Source: Linyphia triangularis (Eukaryota; Arthropoda; Arachnida; Araneae; Linyphiidae). Taken from it: 64,000 nucleotides of DNA. The stretch spans positions 99,833,163 to 99,897,162 of the forward strand of contig OZ021724.1 of assembly GCA_963978545.1 (NCBI GenBank). The letters are read 5' to 3'. The notes beneath the pieces were generated by a model. It searched no databases, was not told the origin of the DNA, and was given only the letters and a program-made list of their open reading frames with translations. Shown here one piece after another: positions 43,208 through 56,579 of the stretch. Within the stretch, counting starts at the first letter, position 1; each line of letters begins with the position of its first letter. The position numbers and the translations under genes were made by a program.

Positions 43208-44504
43208 TCAGAATGTCCGCAAAAGTCAGGTTGAAGATCAGGACTTGAAACCTCTCATTGAATTCATGGAAGCAGCTAACGGAAAACCCAGTTGGCAGGA
43301 AATTGCATGCTATAGCCCAATAATGAAGAGATATTGGGCTATGTGGGACTCTTTGCACTTGAAGAATGGAGTACTCTATCGTCGATGGGAGTCCGATGAT
43401 GGCAAAAGCTTCCGGTGGCAATTAATCCTTCCAAGTTCTAGAGTTACCAACGTTCTAGAAGAACTTCACAGCAGTTCTACTGGAGGACATTTTGGCGTCA
43501 CGAAAACTCTTCAGAAAGTCAGGGAGAGATTCTTCTGGGACAAAGCAAAATCCGACGTGGAGAAGTGGTGCAAGTCCTGTGATGCATGCAATTCCCAAAA
43601 GGGACCGAAGACCCGAACTCGTGGAAAGTTGCAACGTTACAACGTAGGAGCACCATTCGAAAGAATTGCTTTAGACGTCTTAGGCCCCCTACCTCACACA
43701 ACTAATGGCAACAAATACATCCTAGTTGTCATGGACTACTTTAGCAAGTGGCCAGAAGCATACGCGATTCCGGACCAGGAAGCCACAACCGTAGCAGAAG
43801 TCCTCGTACGGAATTGGATCTCCCGATTTGGCGTACCCCTGCTGATACATTCCGATCAGGGGACGAACTTCAACTCTGCCGTCTTCACTGGGCTGTGTGA
43901 CTTGCTCGACATGGAAAAGACTCGTACAACTCCCCTGCACCCACAATCCGATGGAATGGTTGAACGATTTAATAGAACGATTCTGAATCATCTCTCCTTG
44001 TTTGTTTCCAAGAACCAGCAAGATTGGGATCAGAAACTTCCATTGTTCCTTTTGGCCTACAGAAGTGCTACTCACGAGACCACCGGATATACACCATCTC
44101 AAATGATTTTCGGAAGAGACCTTAGACTACCCTGCGACCTCCTCTTTGGACGACCACCGGACACCCCTTCCTCGCCTGTCCAGTATCTAGATGATCTCCA
44201 GGCACGTTTGGAAGCCGTACATCGGTTCGCCAGAGAAAGAATCAACATCATGACAGAGCGCATGAAGGTCCGCTACGATGCCAAGGCCACGGAACGTTCA
44301 TTCCAAGAAGGTGACAAGGTGTGGTTATGGAATCCTAAACGTCGGAAAGGACTCTCCCCTAAGCTCCAGACGAACTGGGAAGGGCCGTATGTGGTCCTTA
44401 AGAGGATCAACGACGTCGTGGTAAGGATTCAACGGACACCCTCCTGTAAACCTAGAGTTGTACATAACAATAGACTAGCCCCATATTATAGTAGAAGTGA
44501 TTGA
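43059..44504 (+). CDS. pol: Pol: integrase (HHCC, DDE, GPY/F module)
   Basis: Frame +1 relative to the RT frame. Its first ~35 residues are not meaningful; homology starts around 43165-43180. An extra A in the A-run 43161-43164 would explain the break. Residue numbers within this frame: zinc-binding H136, H144, C171, C174; core catalytic D206 (IALDVLGPL), D266 (HSDQGTNF) and E302 (GMVERFNR), giving the D-60-D-35-E spacing of retroviral-type integrases. The C-terminus has the GPYVVLKRI module and ends near the polypurine tract. All catalytic residues appear intact. It cuts and joins element cDNA into host DNA in the nucleus. Confidence 0.93.
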   Translation: MGMQTLFLEDHVRRTVDFVPMPSLSLGLTHRPFLKITSKSTTSDVDPWSDQNVRKSQVEDQDLKPLIEFMEAANGKPSWQEIACYSPIMKRYWAMWDSLHLKNGVLYRRWESDDGKSFRWQLILPSSRVTNVLEELHSSSTGGHFGVTKTLQKVRERFFWDKAKSDVEKWCKSCDACNSQKGPKTRTRGKLQRYNVGAPFERIALDVLGPLPHTTNGNKYILVVMDYFSKWPEAYAIPDQEATTVAEVLVRNWISRFGVPLLIHSDQGTNFNSAVFTGLCDLLDMEKTRTTPLHPQSDGMVERFNRTILNHLSLFVSKNQQDWDQKLPLFLLAYRSATHETTGYTPSQMIFGRDLRLPCDLLFGRPPDTPSSPVQYLDDLQARLEAVHRFARERINIMTERMKVRYDAKATERSFQEGDKVWLWNPKRRKGLSPKLQTNWEGPYVVLKRINDVVVRIQRTPSCKPRVVHNNRLAPYYSRSD

Positions 44505-44551
44505 ATTGCCTTTCCTCTTAAGGACTTCACTGCCCGGGACGTGCAGTCTTT

Positions 44552-44564
44552 AAGAAGGGGGAAA
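44552..44564 (+). other. Polypurine tract
   Basis: aagaagggggaaa directly before the 3' LTR; the primer site for plus-strand DNA synthesis. Confidence 0.9.
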
Positions 44565-45030
44565 TGTTGCACAAATTGTCTGTATATATTGTAAATAGTG
44601 ACGTATTATTTCAAAATTCTATTGTAATTTATTTTTATCCTATTTTATTTAGTAATTAATAGCGATTATACAAGTTAGAAAAAGGTGGCAACACCTAAAG
44701 TAATCGAGAAGTTTCGAGATATTTCGTTTCCGATAAATTGGCTGGAAATTTCGAGAATGTCTCACGCGCTTGTATATAAAGGACTGGAGAACGGGAAAGT
44801 TTTCAGATTGACTTCGGAGTTCGTTGAAAGCTGATCGCTTTGTTTACCTATTGGAGTGAGCTTGTATAATCGCTGAATTCGAAGTTATTTTTGTTGAAGC
44901 TTGTGTTGAAGCTTGAGAGTAATTAAACTGTTGCCTGTGAATAAATTTTGTGAGTTTTCTGAAGAGAGAATAAATATTTTTAAACCGTGAAAACTGTGCC
45001 ATCATTGCCTCAGTGGAAAAAATCATAACA
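44565..45030 (+). repeat. 3' LTR (466 bp)
   Basis: Same length as the 5' LTR; differences at four sites only. Antisense frames here (e.g. 44844-45026) also occur in the 5' LTR and the solo LTR and are not genes. Confidence 0.95.
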
Positions 45031-45034
45031 ATAT

Positions 45035-46442
45035 ATTTAGCACACCACTATTTGTCGAGGTGAGAAGACAAAATCTCTTGTGCATGTCAAATCAAATACA
45101 TCCAAAGGATGTTCATAATATAAATCAAGCGTTTGAATAATATTCGCCCACTTAAAGGTTGTGAGATTAGCGTTCCAGCCTTGCATGACCAAGGTTCCGT
45201 GTTCGAATGGTGATTCGGAATCTACGTTAAGCTGTAGGTCTCTGACTGACTATCCGTCATTGTGTAAAAAAAAAGGTCGTTAAGCGTACAAAACCAACTA
45301 ACCATTTGAATAAAATCTCTCTTCAGAAATTAGAAAATAAATAACAAATTTGTTTATTATCGTAAATTCCATTTCTGAAACTAATCGAATTCCACATTGA
45401 AAATTTAAACTATCACTAAAATTTCCGAACTCTACCAATTCTACATTAAAATTTGTTACTTAAGCAGCTTGTGGTTTTGTTTCACAATTATTTCGTAACA
45501 ATACATTGTAACTATTAAAACAACTTTTAAGTTCGGTAGTAACCAACGTTTTCGAAAAGAACCACCAAACGCTTCAACAAAATGCAACCCTCAGCATTTT
45601 ACAATCAAAATGTAATCCTTTCAGAACGTCTTTTGTGGTCAAAATCGTCTGCTTCTCATTGGTTTATTTCATTTCGGATCATTTTACTTTCACGATAAAT
45701 TGAGAACAGTGGTTTGGAAAAAGATTAAAAATCAGAAAAGGGGAGAATTTATCACGGACATTTTGTTTCGACAAACAAGGGTTTCTACATTTGATGCATT
45801 TGTGTTAAAATAAACACAGACAAAAGTTAAACCGCAGTTGTATTTTCCTCAGAAGATTACTATGCTCAAAATCAAAATTTCACGGAATATTCTTAGTGAT
45901 AAATTAATGAAAGCAATGAAGTATGGGGCTTTAAATGACTTACTTCGAATTACTTACATGTTCAATACTGTATTTTGCAACATTTAAGCGAATTTCCTTG
46001 TATTTAATATTTAAAGTATTATATATAGGTTTATTTTTCTGCTAACACACATTAAATATTTAGAAATAATAGTTAAAAGATTATGGACTTATTGCTTTAT
46101 ATTTTGGTTGCAATATAAGCCCAAATGTTGCTTTAATACATATGAATATTTTCACCAGGTAAAACAATATAGTTATAAGACATCGTTAATAAAATTTGGA
46201 AGTAAAATATCTCGTGGTTTGTATATTATTAACTTTTAAAGTTTTTACGAGCTAGCATATAATAACTTTTTAGTAAAATAAACAAACAATAATTTTACCT
46301 TTAAATTTTGTTGATTCTTTTATTACTGCTGTTAAATCTGATGAAAAAGAATCAAGTGGAATAATTTGGATAAATTTTGGTCAAAATAAGCATTATTTTT
46401 ATAGGGTACGAAGAAACTAACGACCCTTGTTTCTTCAACGAA
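45035..46442. other. No gene; possible tRNA-like SINE at 45148-45302
   Basis: 'gagattagcgttccagcctt' and 'aaggttccgtgttcgaatgg' are spaced like A- and B-box regions. The tail 'gtacaaaaccaactaacc' resembles the SINE tail. No second copy in the window. The remainder is AT-rich. Confidence 0.3.
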
Positions 46443-47229
46443 GGGTGTGGTTCATCACACAACTTTCAATTCCTCTATAATATTGATCACTGTATTAAAA
46501 TTTGATACGAGGTGTCATTTACCAATATTCATTCACTTATTTAAATAAACTTCAGATTTTCATATTCATATTTTCACTTATTTAAATAAACATGGTAAGT
46601 TTGGTCAAACATGGTTTTTGGCAATAACTTTACAAAAGCAAAATAAAAAATAAAAAAAAACGCCAAAATGGCGATATTGGCGATGTTATTCGATAGACAT
46701 TACGTTGTTCTTTATTGTGGTAGAAACAGATAAAAATCAATCGTTAATGGATGATGCTCAAAGGCAGAGGGCTCTATGTGAAAGGCACTCTTTTTTCTAC
46801 TTTTAAGCTTTATCTCATTTCTATGGAAATTTCACAGGTGGGAAAGTTTAGAACACCTTAAGAAGCATTATCACAGAGATTTTAATCAAAATCGTCACAG
46901 CCTTTTTTTTAGCAATTGCTGAAAAACATGCTTTTTTCAATGGCAGCTACCTTATGCGCATGCGCGATTTTGACGTAAACCTTAATGGTAGATCCTTGTG
47001 CCACCACCAACCCCCACACCAAATTTGAACATCGTAGGTCAATTTGTGCGAGAGTTAAGAATGATAACCAAGTACACCAGACATACAGACAGACATTTTT
47101 TCTAGACCACTTTTTTCGAAATCAGGATATTTCAAAACATGGAGAAAAGCAAAAAAAAAATCGAAATATTTTTTTTTACCGAATGCTATACTTTCATTAC
47201 CCTTTGTAAACATATGAGTAGTTGAAAGT
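46443..47229 (+). repeat. Dispersed repeat family B, copy 7 (full length)
   Basis: Left 'gggtgtggttcatcacacaa', right 'aaacatatgagtagttgaaa'. Contains 'cgcatgcgcgattttgacgt' and 'caaatttgaacatcgtaggt'. The 74-codon frame 46985-47209 is within the repeat. Confidence 0.78.
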
Positions 47230-48907
47230 AAAAATCAGTCTTCAGATATTATATATTAGATAATAACATTCACAAATTGCTTTCTTAGAGAAGCAACTAA
47301 TAATGAATTCATAAGTGTAATTGGTGCCTAGCATCTACACAATTCATAACATTAATGTTTCATAGAAATTCTTAAAAGTTATACCACGAACAGCAAACGT
47401 TTACAAATAATACTATTGTTATAGGTCTGCTTCGAAAGAATGAGTCATTCGTGACAAAGGTATGTTAATAAATTCACCATTGTAATATTTCAGCATTATT
47501 TAATTGGAAATATGGTTTACTCAACCACAAAAGATTCCGTGCAGTTAATTTAGTCGGAACAGATATTCAGCTTAAGGCTTTTATCTTCACGTAGGGCAAT
47601 TTCGGTTTCAAACAATTTCGAACGAAAAAAAAAGAGCATATTTTAATAAGTTTCAAACGATAAAGGATTTTCATCGGAATTATTTCTATGGAAAGTATTT
47701 TAGCAAGAAAAGTACCCGAGAAAAATTCCAACAAGAGTCTAAAACATTTCCAAAATAACCCCGGTGAAATAATAATCGTAATAATAAAAAAAATAAATAA
47801 TAATCCCAGATTCTCTTTTGTAAAGAACATGAAATTCATCTAAAATGAGATTCGAAAAATAAGTCTATAATAACGAGGCTGAGATATTATTAAATACTGT
47901 GTGGAAACTATTCCACATTTATCTTCAACTAACATTCTTTGACAATTTTCCTTTTCAAGAAATACCAGTTCTCTTTATCATGCAAAATAGGGCATTTTTG
48001 AATGGGGCAAAGGGTTTATTTCGAATGCAAATTCACCCTCCTCAAACGCGTCTAAAAATTAAAATAAGAACCGTTCATTTACCATAACAAATAAGTCGTA
48101 CTATTTATTCAAACAAGAGCCTTTCTTCGTAACAATGCTTCGGGATTATTTTTCGTATAAATATTGACTTTATTGTCTTTCCCCCCCCCCCCTTTTTAAA
48201 ATGTATTTAATGCCAAATTTATAATACGAAATGGTTTCTTGAGTTTGTATTTCACAATGGATGCAAAGCGGGGGAAATATGAATATGATTTTAATAGAAG
48301 GGTTGTCTTTTGCTTCTTTTTTTTTCCACCGGTATTAAAAGTGCCTTTATTTGTAAAGCGACATGAATCTTTCTTTCCTGTCAAAAGACACAAAAATATT
48401 TCCAGCAAGATAACGAGGTAGGGTACAGAAGAGATAAAGATAACGATACAATGCTCGTGCATCGTTCTTTTCATCGATAGTCGTTTCAAAACTGTTTTAA
48501 TAGCCTTGTTACGATTGAGCGAAGAGTTCGGATATTTGTCTAGATGCGAACTTACGAATTTTGAAAGATATTTTTTTTTTTACTATGAAGAAATTAGTTA
48601 TTATGAATAGATCTATTGCCACTTCATTTCAATTAAATAAGTTCAACTATATTAAACTATTTACTGCATTGTGTGATGTGCACTTTTATGAAACGTGAGC
48701 TTGTTATTTAGAAAAAGCTCTTATCATGCTTTTGTTATTAAATGATCTAATTGAGTTTTATTTTGTTCACTCTAGTTTGGTGACTTAAGTATTATCCTGT
48801 CGATGTTTTTGTCGTAATACAAAGTTCACTCATGGTTTGATTTCTTTTCTTTTGCAACAATGGCAAACATAATTTTGTCATTTGTTGAGTACTTGATTTC
48901 TATCCCT
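47230..48907. other. No recognisable gene
   Basis: AT-rich, with a C-run at 48181-48192. Frames at 47567-47839 and 48196-48489 (minus) and 48239-48421 (plus) have no recognised domain and biased composition. Confidence 0.4.
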
Positions 48908-48915
48908 CTCGAAAC

Positions 48916-49605
<690 letters not shown>

Positions 49606-49743
49606 CTCGAAACGGTTGTAAAGTTAGGTGGTAAATTTGTGTTGGTAGTTAACAACTCGAACTATTACATTCGTCAACTGTATTTGACGAACTTTCTGTT
49701 ACATCAAAAAAGTTGACGGGATAATACTTCAGAGCTCTGTCTA

Positions 49744-50285
49744 CTTTGGATGCATGAAAAAAAAAACGCTATTTTTATTAATTTTATTTTTAAGAATACT
49801 GTTGTGTTTATTGATATAAAACATGTTAGGCTTAACAAAAACATTCATAAATAACAAATATATATTCTGATTTTAACCACTTTTTTAGTGTGAAAATGCT
49901 AAGTAAACAGGTGTCTTCAAAAGGTTACGCTGTTGAAAAAAATCTCAGAAACTACTGAACTGTTCCTTATGAAAGTTTAACCACACATTCTATACACATA
50001 TCGCTATATCAGGTACCAGAATTATTGCAAAATTTAAATTTTTACTATTTGCTTTCGGCAAAAAACATGCATTTTTTTTTGTCCAATATTTTGTTATTTT
50101 TGAAGAGAAATTAATATTAGAAGTACGGGATATACCCACTGTCACACTAAACCTAAAACCATGAAATTTGTTTTTGTTTCAGATGGGCCATTGTTCAGAT
50201 TTTTTTGAAAAGCGCACACCTGCCTACTTTGGGAGGATTTCTATTTACCTGGTATTTTCACACTAAAAAAGTGGTTAAAATTAAT

Positions 50286-50329
<44 letters not shown>

Positions 50330-50437
50330 GAATATGTTTGTTAAGTCTAAAAATTTTTATTTTATATCAATAAACATAACAGTATTCTTAAAAAAATTTA
50401 TAAAAATAGCGTGTTTTTTTTTTTCATGCATCCAAAG
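49744..50437. mobile_element. Long-TIR palindromic element (694 bp)
   Basis: Ends CTTTGGATGCATGAAAAAAA and its complement. Arms about 49744-49930 and 50225-50437 are inverted copies ('gtttattgatataaaacat' against 'ttttatatcaataaacat'; 'cacttttttagtgtgaaaat' against its complement). A T-run at 50287-50328 expands the right arm. No target duplication could be fixed. Confidence 0.75.
50287..50328 (+). repeat. Poly-T run (~41 nt)
   Basis: Homopolymer in the right arm of the palindromic element; absent from the left arm. Confidence 0.9.
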
Positions 50438-51280
50438 TTGACAAACCCCTTAAAATATTTATGTGTCTCATATACTATCTCATCGACCGTTGGCAAACTT
50501 TCTTTTGGTCAACCGCGTGAACAATAGGATTTGCCGACAACGTAACTGTTCGAATTTAAATTTTTATTTGAATTAAAGAAAGTTTGAGATGGATTTTCAA
50601 CAATACAATGTGAATGAGAGAATTTGACAACACTTGTGAGGCTTTCTCCCAAAACACACAGCGTTTAATTTACCGGAGCGCAGTCCATAACGTATTTATG
50701 CATTCAATGAAAAATAAATAGTGTATTCAAATTGTTAAAAAAAAAAATTGAATACAGGAAATTAATTCAAGAATTGTTGAGAATTTATGCACCACCACTA
50801 AATTTACCAACGGTCGACGGGATAATTACCCTATTATGTTTCGAGATTGTAGCGTTTTTCTCTTGATTGTGTTATATTCTTATCAGTGAATGAAGAAACC
50901 ACTTGGGAGGTGAGGTATCTGTCTGTATTTCCACCTGCTTGTGGTTACATACGAAGTGGATCCCCGCAAGAAATAGTTGAATAATGTAAATAAAATTTAA
51001 CCTCACAGGTCTAGTCCATAAATCTACGAAAAAAACTTGCATAATTTCATCATTATTTTACTGTTGAAGCTAAAAGTAAACAAACAATTTTAATCTAATT
51101 AAATAAATTATTAGAAATAAAATTATTTTGAGCAACAGGAAAAATAATTTAAACTGAAGATTTATCATATTGCATTGCTATTAGTTTGTCCATTACATGT
51201 AGAACCACTAATCTCTATTCACAACTTCAGGATAGTTTATTAGAGATTTCTGCTCTACAACTCAATGAAGCCAATGTATT
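50438..51280. other. No recognisable gene
   Basis: AT-rich; no repeat family recognised. 'gtcgacgggataatt' near 50813 echoes 'gttgacgggataata' at 49712, but too short to interpret. Confidence 0.4.
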
Positions 51281-51530
51281 TAGTCCGAGAGGCGACGCCG
51301 ACCAAACGGTATAGTGGTTAGCGTGCTGGCTTCTAGACCGCGAGGTTGCGGGTTCCGAGTCCCGTGTTAGGCATGGGTGTTTGTAAATGTATGTTGGTTT
51401 GTTAAATGACGAAATGTTTCGGCGCATTATAGCCCTCGTGTTGCTGACGGCGCCAGATAATCTGAATACAACCAACCAACCGAGAGGCGACTACAATTTT
51501 TGACCCCATCGAATATTATCTAATATCATC
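51281..51530 (+). mobile_element. Family A left-end fragment, split by a SINE
   Basis: 'TAGTCCGAGAGGCGAC' (51281-51296) and, after the SINE, 'cgagaggcgactacaattt' (51481 on) form a family A left end. It then decays after 'cccatcgaatattatc'. Confidence 0.75.
51297..51480 (+). mobile_element. tRNA-derived SINE, copy 8
   Basis: Full-length; 11-bp duplication cgagaggcgac (51286-51296, 51481-51491). B box extra-C form. The antisense 82-codon frame is not a gene. Confidence 0.95.
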
Positions 51531-51539
51531 TAATATTAT

Positions 51540-51750
51540 ATCAATAAATAACAAATAAATTCTTTAAGTAGAATAAATAAAAGATATTTGAACGAAAATG
51601 CCTAAATTCACATTTATTTTTAAAGCAATAGATTTTAAAAAGTAGTTTACAACATATTTTGCCGATAGAGATGTTTTTAATATTTAAAATTAGATGCAAA
51701 CACCAATTGTAAAAACTTTCAATGTATACAAAGGATTTATATTATAAACT
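51540..51750 (+). repeat. Family K, copy 6 (right part)
   Basis: 'aataaataaaagatatttg', 'gatagagatgtttttaatat', 'agatgcaaacaccaa', 'aaaggatttatatta' match the right half of 32262-32700 and 37665-38165. Confidence 0.6.
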
Positions 51751-52484
51751 TTGTTTTTTATGGATTGTATTATTTAAGTTTTCTTTGTTTTTCTACAAAC
51801 CCCAATTTTTATCTTCATTCATGCTACTTTAACCTGTCAAATTTACTGAAAAAGAAAAATATTTAAAAAAAAAAAAAAAAAACTATTGCTAATTAAATGA
51901 CGCTACAGAGTAAATGTTAAAAATTGTATTGTATAATTTAAATCCTTTATGAATTATACAATATGTTTCGAATAAAAACATACATCTCCTAAGGTAAAGA
52001 TTTATTACTTCATATAAAAAGTAATTATATATAAGCAAACATTTGATAATCAAACAAGTTATAAATATAAGTGATTGCAATTGCGCTTTATTCTAATTCA
52101 ATTAATCAAACAAAGCCTTATTATGAAACAAACAACAGTTAGCAGATATACTTACAATTAAACGTTTACACATTGTCAACAACTTTTTATATTTCTCGCA
52201 AGTGCAACAAAATGTATCTTTTTTCCATTGCTTATGACAAATATTTGCAACATTTATTAATGCTTTAGTAACATCATAAAATAAACTCTTTTTACAAAAT
52301 CTTTATTGCTACGTAGTTTATTGTTGTAGTTGGTCGTCCCAAAAGTAGAAAGAGATAATAAAAAGTAGTCAAAAACGAATATGACAGTTGCATGAACTTT
52401 TGCCACTTGTGTATTAGTACTCAAATTTTCGACATATGAGTACTATTACAATCGATATTTTTTTAAATATATAGGGTCATTTTC
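51751..52484. other. No recognisable gene
   Basis: AT-rich, one A-run at 51865-51882; no domain or shared repeat. Confidence 0.45.
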
Positions 52485-52488
52485 TTAA

Positions 52489-53379
52489 GGTACTTGCCTA
52501 CGTTGAAAAGGTCGATTTTGATTAAATTTGACAAAAAAATATTATTCTTGAATATTTAAGCCCAACTCTTTAAGTTTCTAAAACTGTCTACTTATTATCT
52601 CTGCGTTGAGTTGAACAAAAGTTATGACAATTTGAAACTGATCTAAAACTGTAAATTATAACTGGAAATGACCGGAAATTATCATATCAAAACCAAAAGT
52701 TGCCGATTAAAAAGGGATTTCCTTCTAAATATTAATATTTTCTTCTTTTTAATAAATAAAAAAAATTGAAAAAGAAGAAGGTGCATTTACAGTGTGTAAG
52801 TAATATGGTTTATAAAGAAATTGAGTATTTTAAAGTTTAAATGCATTTTTCTCGGAATTGATTTTCACACAAATATTGCCAATTTGAAATGTCATAACTC
52901 AAAAAATTATTCATGATCATTATAAATTTTTTTGTACTTCTCTTGTTGATTGTTTTCTAGTGTATCTGCAATAGAAATTGAGATTGGATGGTTATTTTAT
53001 GAAATACCACCTTCAGTTTGAATAAAAAAAAGTGAAATTGCTAAAAAATCACTAACTTATTTTTCGACTACCCATAAAAAAAGTTTTAATAAATACAATT
53101 TTCTTAATGTAGTATATGCCCTGGATATAAGCATGTAGTTTATTTATATACAATTTATTTCTGAAAAAACTTAATAGTTTTTTATTTATCTTATTTTAAG
53201 TTTTTGAAATATTTCATAAAATTTCATGCAAAATTGCATTTTTTGAAAAATAATAATAATAAATTCGAATTTTTTTCACTGTATTATTAATCTATAGTAG
53301 TACTATATATAAAAAGGCACTTAAAATATTCGTACATAAAGTTTTTTTTAAAAAAGTACTCCGAACGTAGGCAAGTGCC
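52489..53379 (-). mobile_element. TTAA MITE family D, copy 2 (891 bp)
   Basis: TTAA at 52485-52488 and 53380-53383. The ends GGTACTTGCCTACGTT and the complement of GGCACTTGCCTACGTT are inverted. Same length as copy 1 at 5484-6374, opposite orientation. Its right TTAA is also the left TTAA of the family C element that follows. Confidence 0.87.
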
Positions 53380-53383
53380 TTAA

Positions 53384-54470
53384 GAGGAAATCATAGTAAG
53401 GAGCATTACCCATACTCACTATATTATAATTTCCTTCACCAGTGCATTTAGAAACTACTTTCCATAAAACCTTGAAATTTGGCTAGTAGGTATGAAAATT
53501 ATCACTTAATGAAATGACAGAAATTATTACTCGAAAATTATGTCTAGTACATTTTATTTTATATATGAAATCCTTACGTAAATGTAGATGCAGTGGCTCC
53601 ATCTGGTTTTGTCTATTGCTATTTTAATTTTCATTTATAATAGATAGACATTAAAAATGAAAACAATTTATGTCATTTCATTAATTGACCATGTTCGTAC
53701 CTACTCACCAAAGTGCAACGTTTTATACGAAGTAGTTTCTAAATGCACTAAGCTAGAAAATGTTAACACAGCGAGTACAGGGAATGTTTCTTATAGACTG
53801 AGAGGCGACTGCAATTTTTGGACCCCATCGAACATCATTCTGAATTTTTTATAAAAATTAGAGAAAAGTGAGTAGATTACGAATCCACTGGTCTGCCGTG
53901 GCAAAAATGACCGAAACTGGTCAAAAATGGACTTTTAATAAGTTGAACTAAATCCAATCCATAACTTGCCAAATAATGAGCATTTTTATTTTTTTTTATT
54001 TTGTAACCCTCACTCTTTAATTTTCAATTAAGACGATTGCAGACGATTCGGATGTGTGGCTATGGCTTTCTTGCATCTTTCATAAATGATCCAAATTGGC
54101 AAAAAACATTACGCCACTGATGACGTAACTGATGTCGCCAATTTGGCTTACTTTTAAAAGATATAAGTTTTCCGAGCCAGAGATCAGAAATCGTTTGCGC
54201 TTTTTCTCATTGAAAATCAAAATGAAGTGGGTTGCCAGACGAATAAGTTTGTTCTATTTTTGGCAAGTTATGACATGTTTGGCAATCGGATTTTAGTTCA
54301 ACTCACTCCAAGTCGATTTTTGATCAGTTTCGGCCATTTTTGCCACGGCAGACCAGTGGATTCGTAATCTACTCACTTTTCTCCGATTTCTCTAAAAAAT
54401 TCAGAATGATGTTCGATGGGGTCCAAAAATTGCAGTCGCCTGTCGGACTATTACTAGAACTTCCTTTTTA
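53384..54470. mobile_element. TTAA MITE family C, interrupted by family A
   Basis: Left arm from 53384 ('gaggaaatcatagtaaggag'), centre, and right arm to 53793 ('gaatgtttcTTA'). It continues after the family A insertion at 54451 ('TTActagaacttcc'). Complete C copies read 'ccTTActag' at this place. The terminal TTAA on the right is degraded. Confidence 0.82.
53794..54450. mobile_element. Long-TIR MITE family A, copy 4 (657 bp), nested in family C
   Basis: Ends TAGACTGAGAGGCGACTGCA and the complement of TAGTCCGACAGGCGACTGCA. Flanked by TTA at 53791-53793 and 54451-54453. The uninterrupted family C sequence contains this TTA once, proving a 3-bp target duplication. Confidence 0.92.
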
Positions 54471-55798
54471 CTTTGAAATGGCGTAACCTAAGTAACACAG
54501 CAGTTTTGGCCAATGCCGGAAACAGGGTTGCTGTGAAGATTGGCAACTCCATGCTGAATCTTGAGAATTGTTGCAAAATTCACGATTTTATTCTAAAATA
54601 AACATGTCAATACCATTTCCAAACATAATTTTTACCCCTACGTCTTTTCCTATAAAAATAAGTTTCAGTTTTAAAACTCAGCCTCTACATTTTAGTACTC
54701 AAAGTATATTTTATCGAGAACTGGGTGAGAGTGGCCAAGATCCGTAGCAACGGCATATCTACAGTGGTGCACACCGGGATAGGACCGTATTGAACCGATA
54801 TTGACCAGTAGATTTGTGATGCTTGAGGACTGTGAAACAGTGAGAGATAGAACGAAGAAAGATCAATGGTATGTTGAATAAACATGGACGGAAATTTAAA
54901 TACACCGGCTTGCAAAATTAGTGACAATACTGACAACAAATTGTTGTAAAATCTTATGGGAACTTGCTACACTTTAAACTAAATTTTAAATTTAATCTTT
55001 TTAATTTTTACATATTTGGATGTAATACAAGGCAATAGCTAAATTTTATATTAAAAAAAAAAAAGTTCAAATAATTCTCTAAATTTTCAAAATTTGAAAT
55101 ATATATATAAAAAAAAGAAAATCATAACCAATATTATAGTGTATTTGAAAGTTGTGCGATGTTCCACACTCCTAATTTTCTTAGAAATTTAAAATTTATA
55201 AATCAAAATGGAGATTATTGATAATTTATTAATTAGTATAATAATATATTTTTAGATTTGTTATAAATCTTGTATAAGTCTTACTTAATAGCTATCGAAT
55301 ATAAACTTTCAAATTAAATTCAAATCAGCAAAATGCTGCTTTACAAATTTGTTTTAAAAATAGAAACCTCGCTGGAAAATCGATTCAAAAGCTACGAATG
55401 TATTAAAGTAATGCTTTGGTAAATTGATGCAATCGTTATTATTTCATATAAGTAAAATGAAACTTGTTCAAAACTAACAAAGAGCTTGCAGGAAATATGT
55501 TCAAAGGAAAGTTAATTATTTCCACTTTATAATGAGATAGAATCGGATTTCTAAGGAAGCTTTCAATACATTTTTTAATTACGCTTTTACGTCATAAATT
55601 CAGAAAACAGTTTCAACATCTAAGTCAACTAAAAGGAATCCCTTATACTTTACATACATGGATTCGAAGTTTATTGTATCAAGCAATCAACTTGATTTCT
55701 AGTGTGATGAAATTTGTCAATTATTTTTATATGAGGATAGTTATTCAGTGTCAACATTACCGTTTAGATCATTAAAACTAACATGTAAAACACATATA
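54471..55798. other. No gene; family B end fragment at 55138-55176
   Basis: The minus-strand 84-codon frame at 54685-54939 lies in a less AT-rich patch and has no recognised domain. 55138-55176 is the reverse complement of the family B left end (..'gtgtggaacatcgcacaact'). The rest is AT-rich. Confidence 0.45.
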
Positions 55799-56579
55799 CG
55801 GTGGGCTCCCAAAAATCTTCGTACAGTTAAAAAATGTGTAGAAAAAGTGCTGTAGCTTGGAATTAAGTTAAATATTTTTTTACATAGAAACTTTATTTAA
55901 TTCGGAATAAAACCTAATATTAAATCGCAATATTTTTATAAGAAAATAAATTCATAGACCTAGAGAAAAAAAATACCAAAAAAGTATTCGTACAACGTAA
56001 AATTTTCATATGAATTCATTAATAAAGTTATTTTCTTATGCTTTTTTGTAATATTTGCATCGTGGCAACTTTAAAAAAAAGAAATGTCTGTGATATTTTA
56101 TTTCTTATTTCCAATAAAACCAATTTATTGTTTAAAATAAAATGGCTTGAACTAGTAAAAAAAAAAAAAAAAAAAAAAAACCAGACAGCAGGCGAAAATT
56201 AATGATATTTTATCGTAATAGTGGTAAATCCATTCGACGTTTTGCTAATATATCAAATTTATTTATTCAACGATTTAGCATGTAATAAAATAATTTAAAA
56301 AATCAAATATAATTCAAAACCAGCCAAGAAATGGTTAATCGACAGTGTTGTCTGTAAGTGAGATTTATAGCTTGAAAATTTGAGAAAAAAATCCACGTTT
56401 GTGTGTTATAAAAATTTCTTCAGGATATCTGGAAAAAAATTTAACTTCAATTTCATCTAAAATTATTCGAAGGGTAATCAGATCAGCTGGACTATATGAT
56501 CATTCTGCTTAAGGACACATTTTCGTAAATACTAAAAATAGAAAGCTTCACCTTTTCTCTACAAAGGTAATAATAAATA

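Larger units (their letters stand above)
38908..45030 (+). mobile_element. Ty3/Gypsy LTR retrotransposon (~6.1 kb), nearly complete
   Basis: Order: 5' LTR, tRNA-Leu primer site, gag, protease-RT-RNase H, integrase, polypurine tract, 3' LTR. The order RT-RNase H-integrase is diagnostic of Ty3/Gypsy. The 4-bp duplication ATAT flanks it (38904-38907, 45031-45034), though the target is low complexity. The LTRs differ at four positions of 466, implying a young insertion. Even so, gag and pol each carry a frame break and the RT catalytic box reads YLND, so this copy should not be autonomous. A solo LTR of the family is at 14498-14944. No envelope frame. Confidence 0.96.

Noticed and set aside
44844..45026. 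60-codon minus-strand frame conserved at 14457 and 39187 as a conserved small protein
   Set aside because: The similarity reflects the shared LTR sequence (two LTRs and one solo LTR), not protein conservation.
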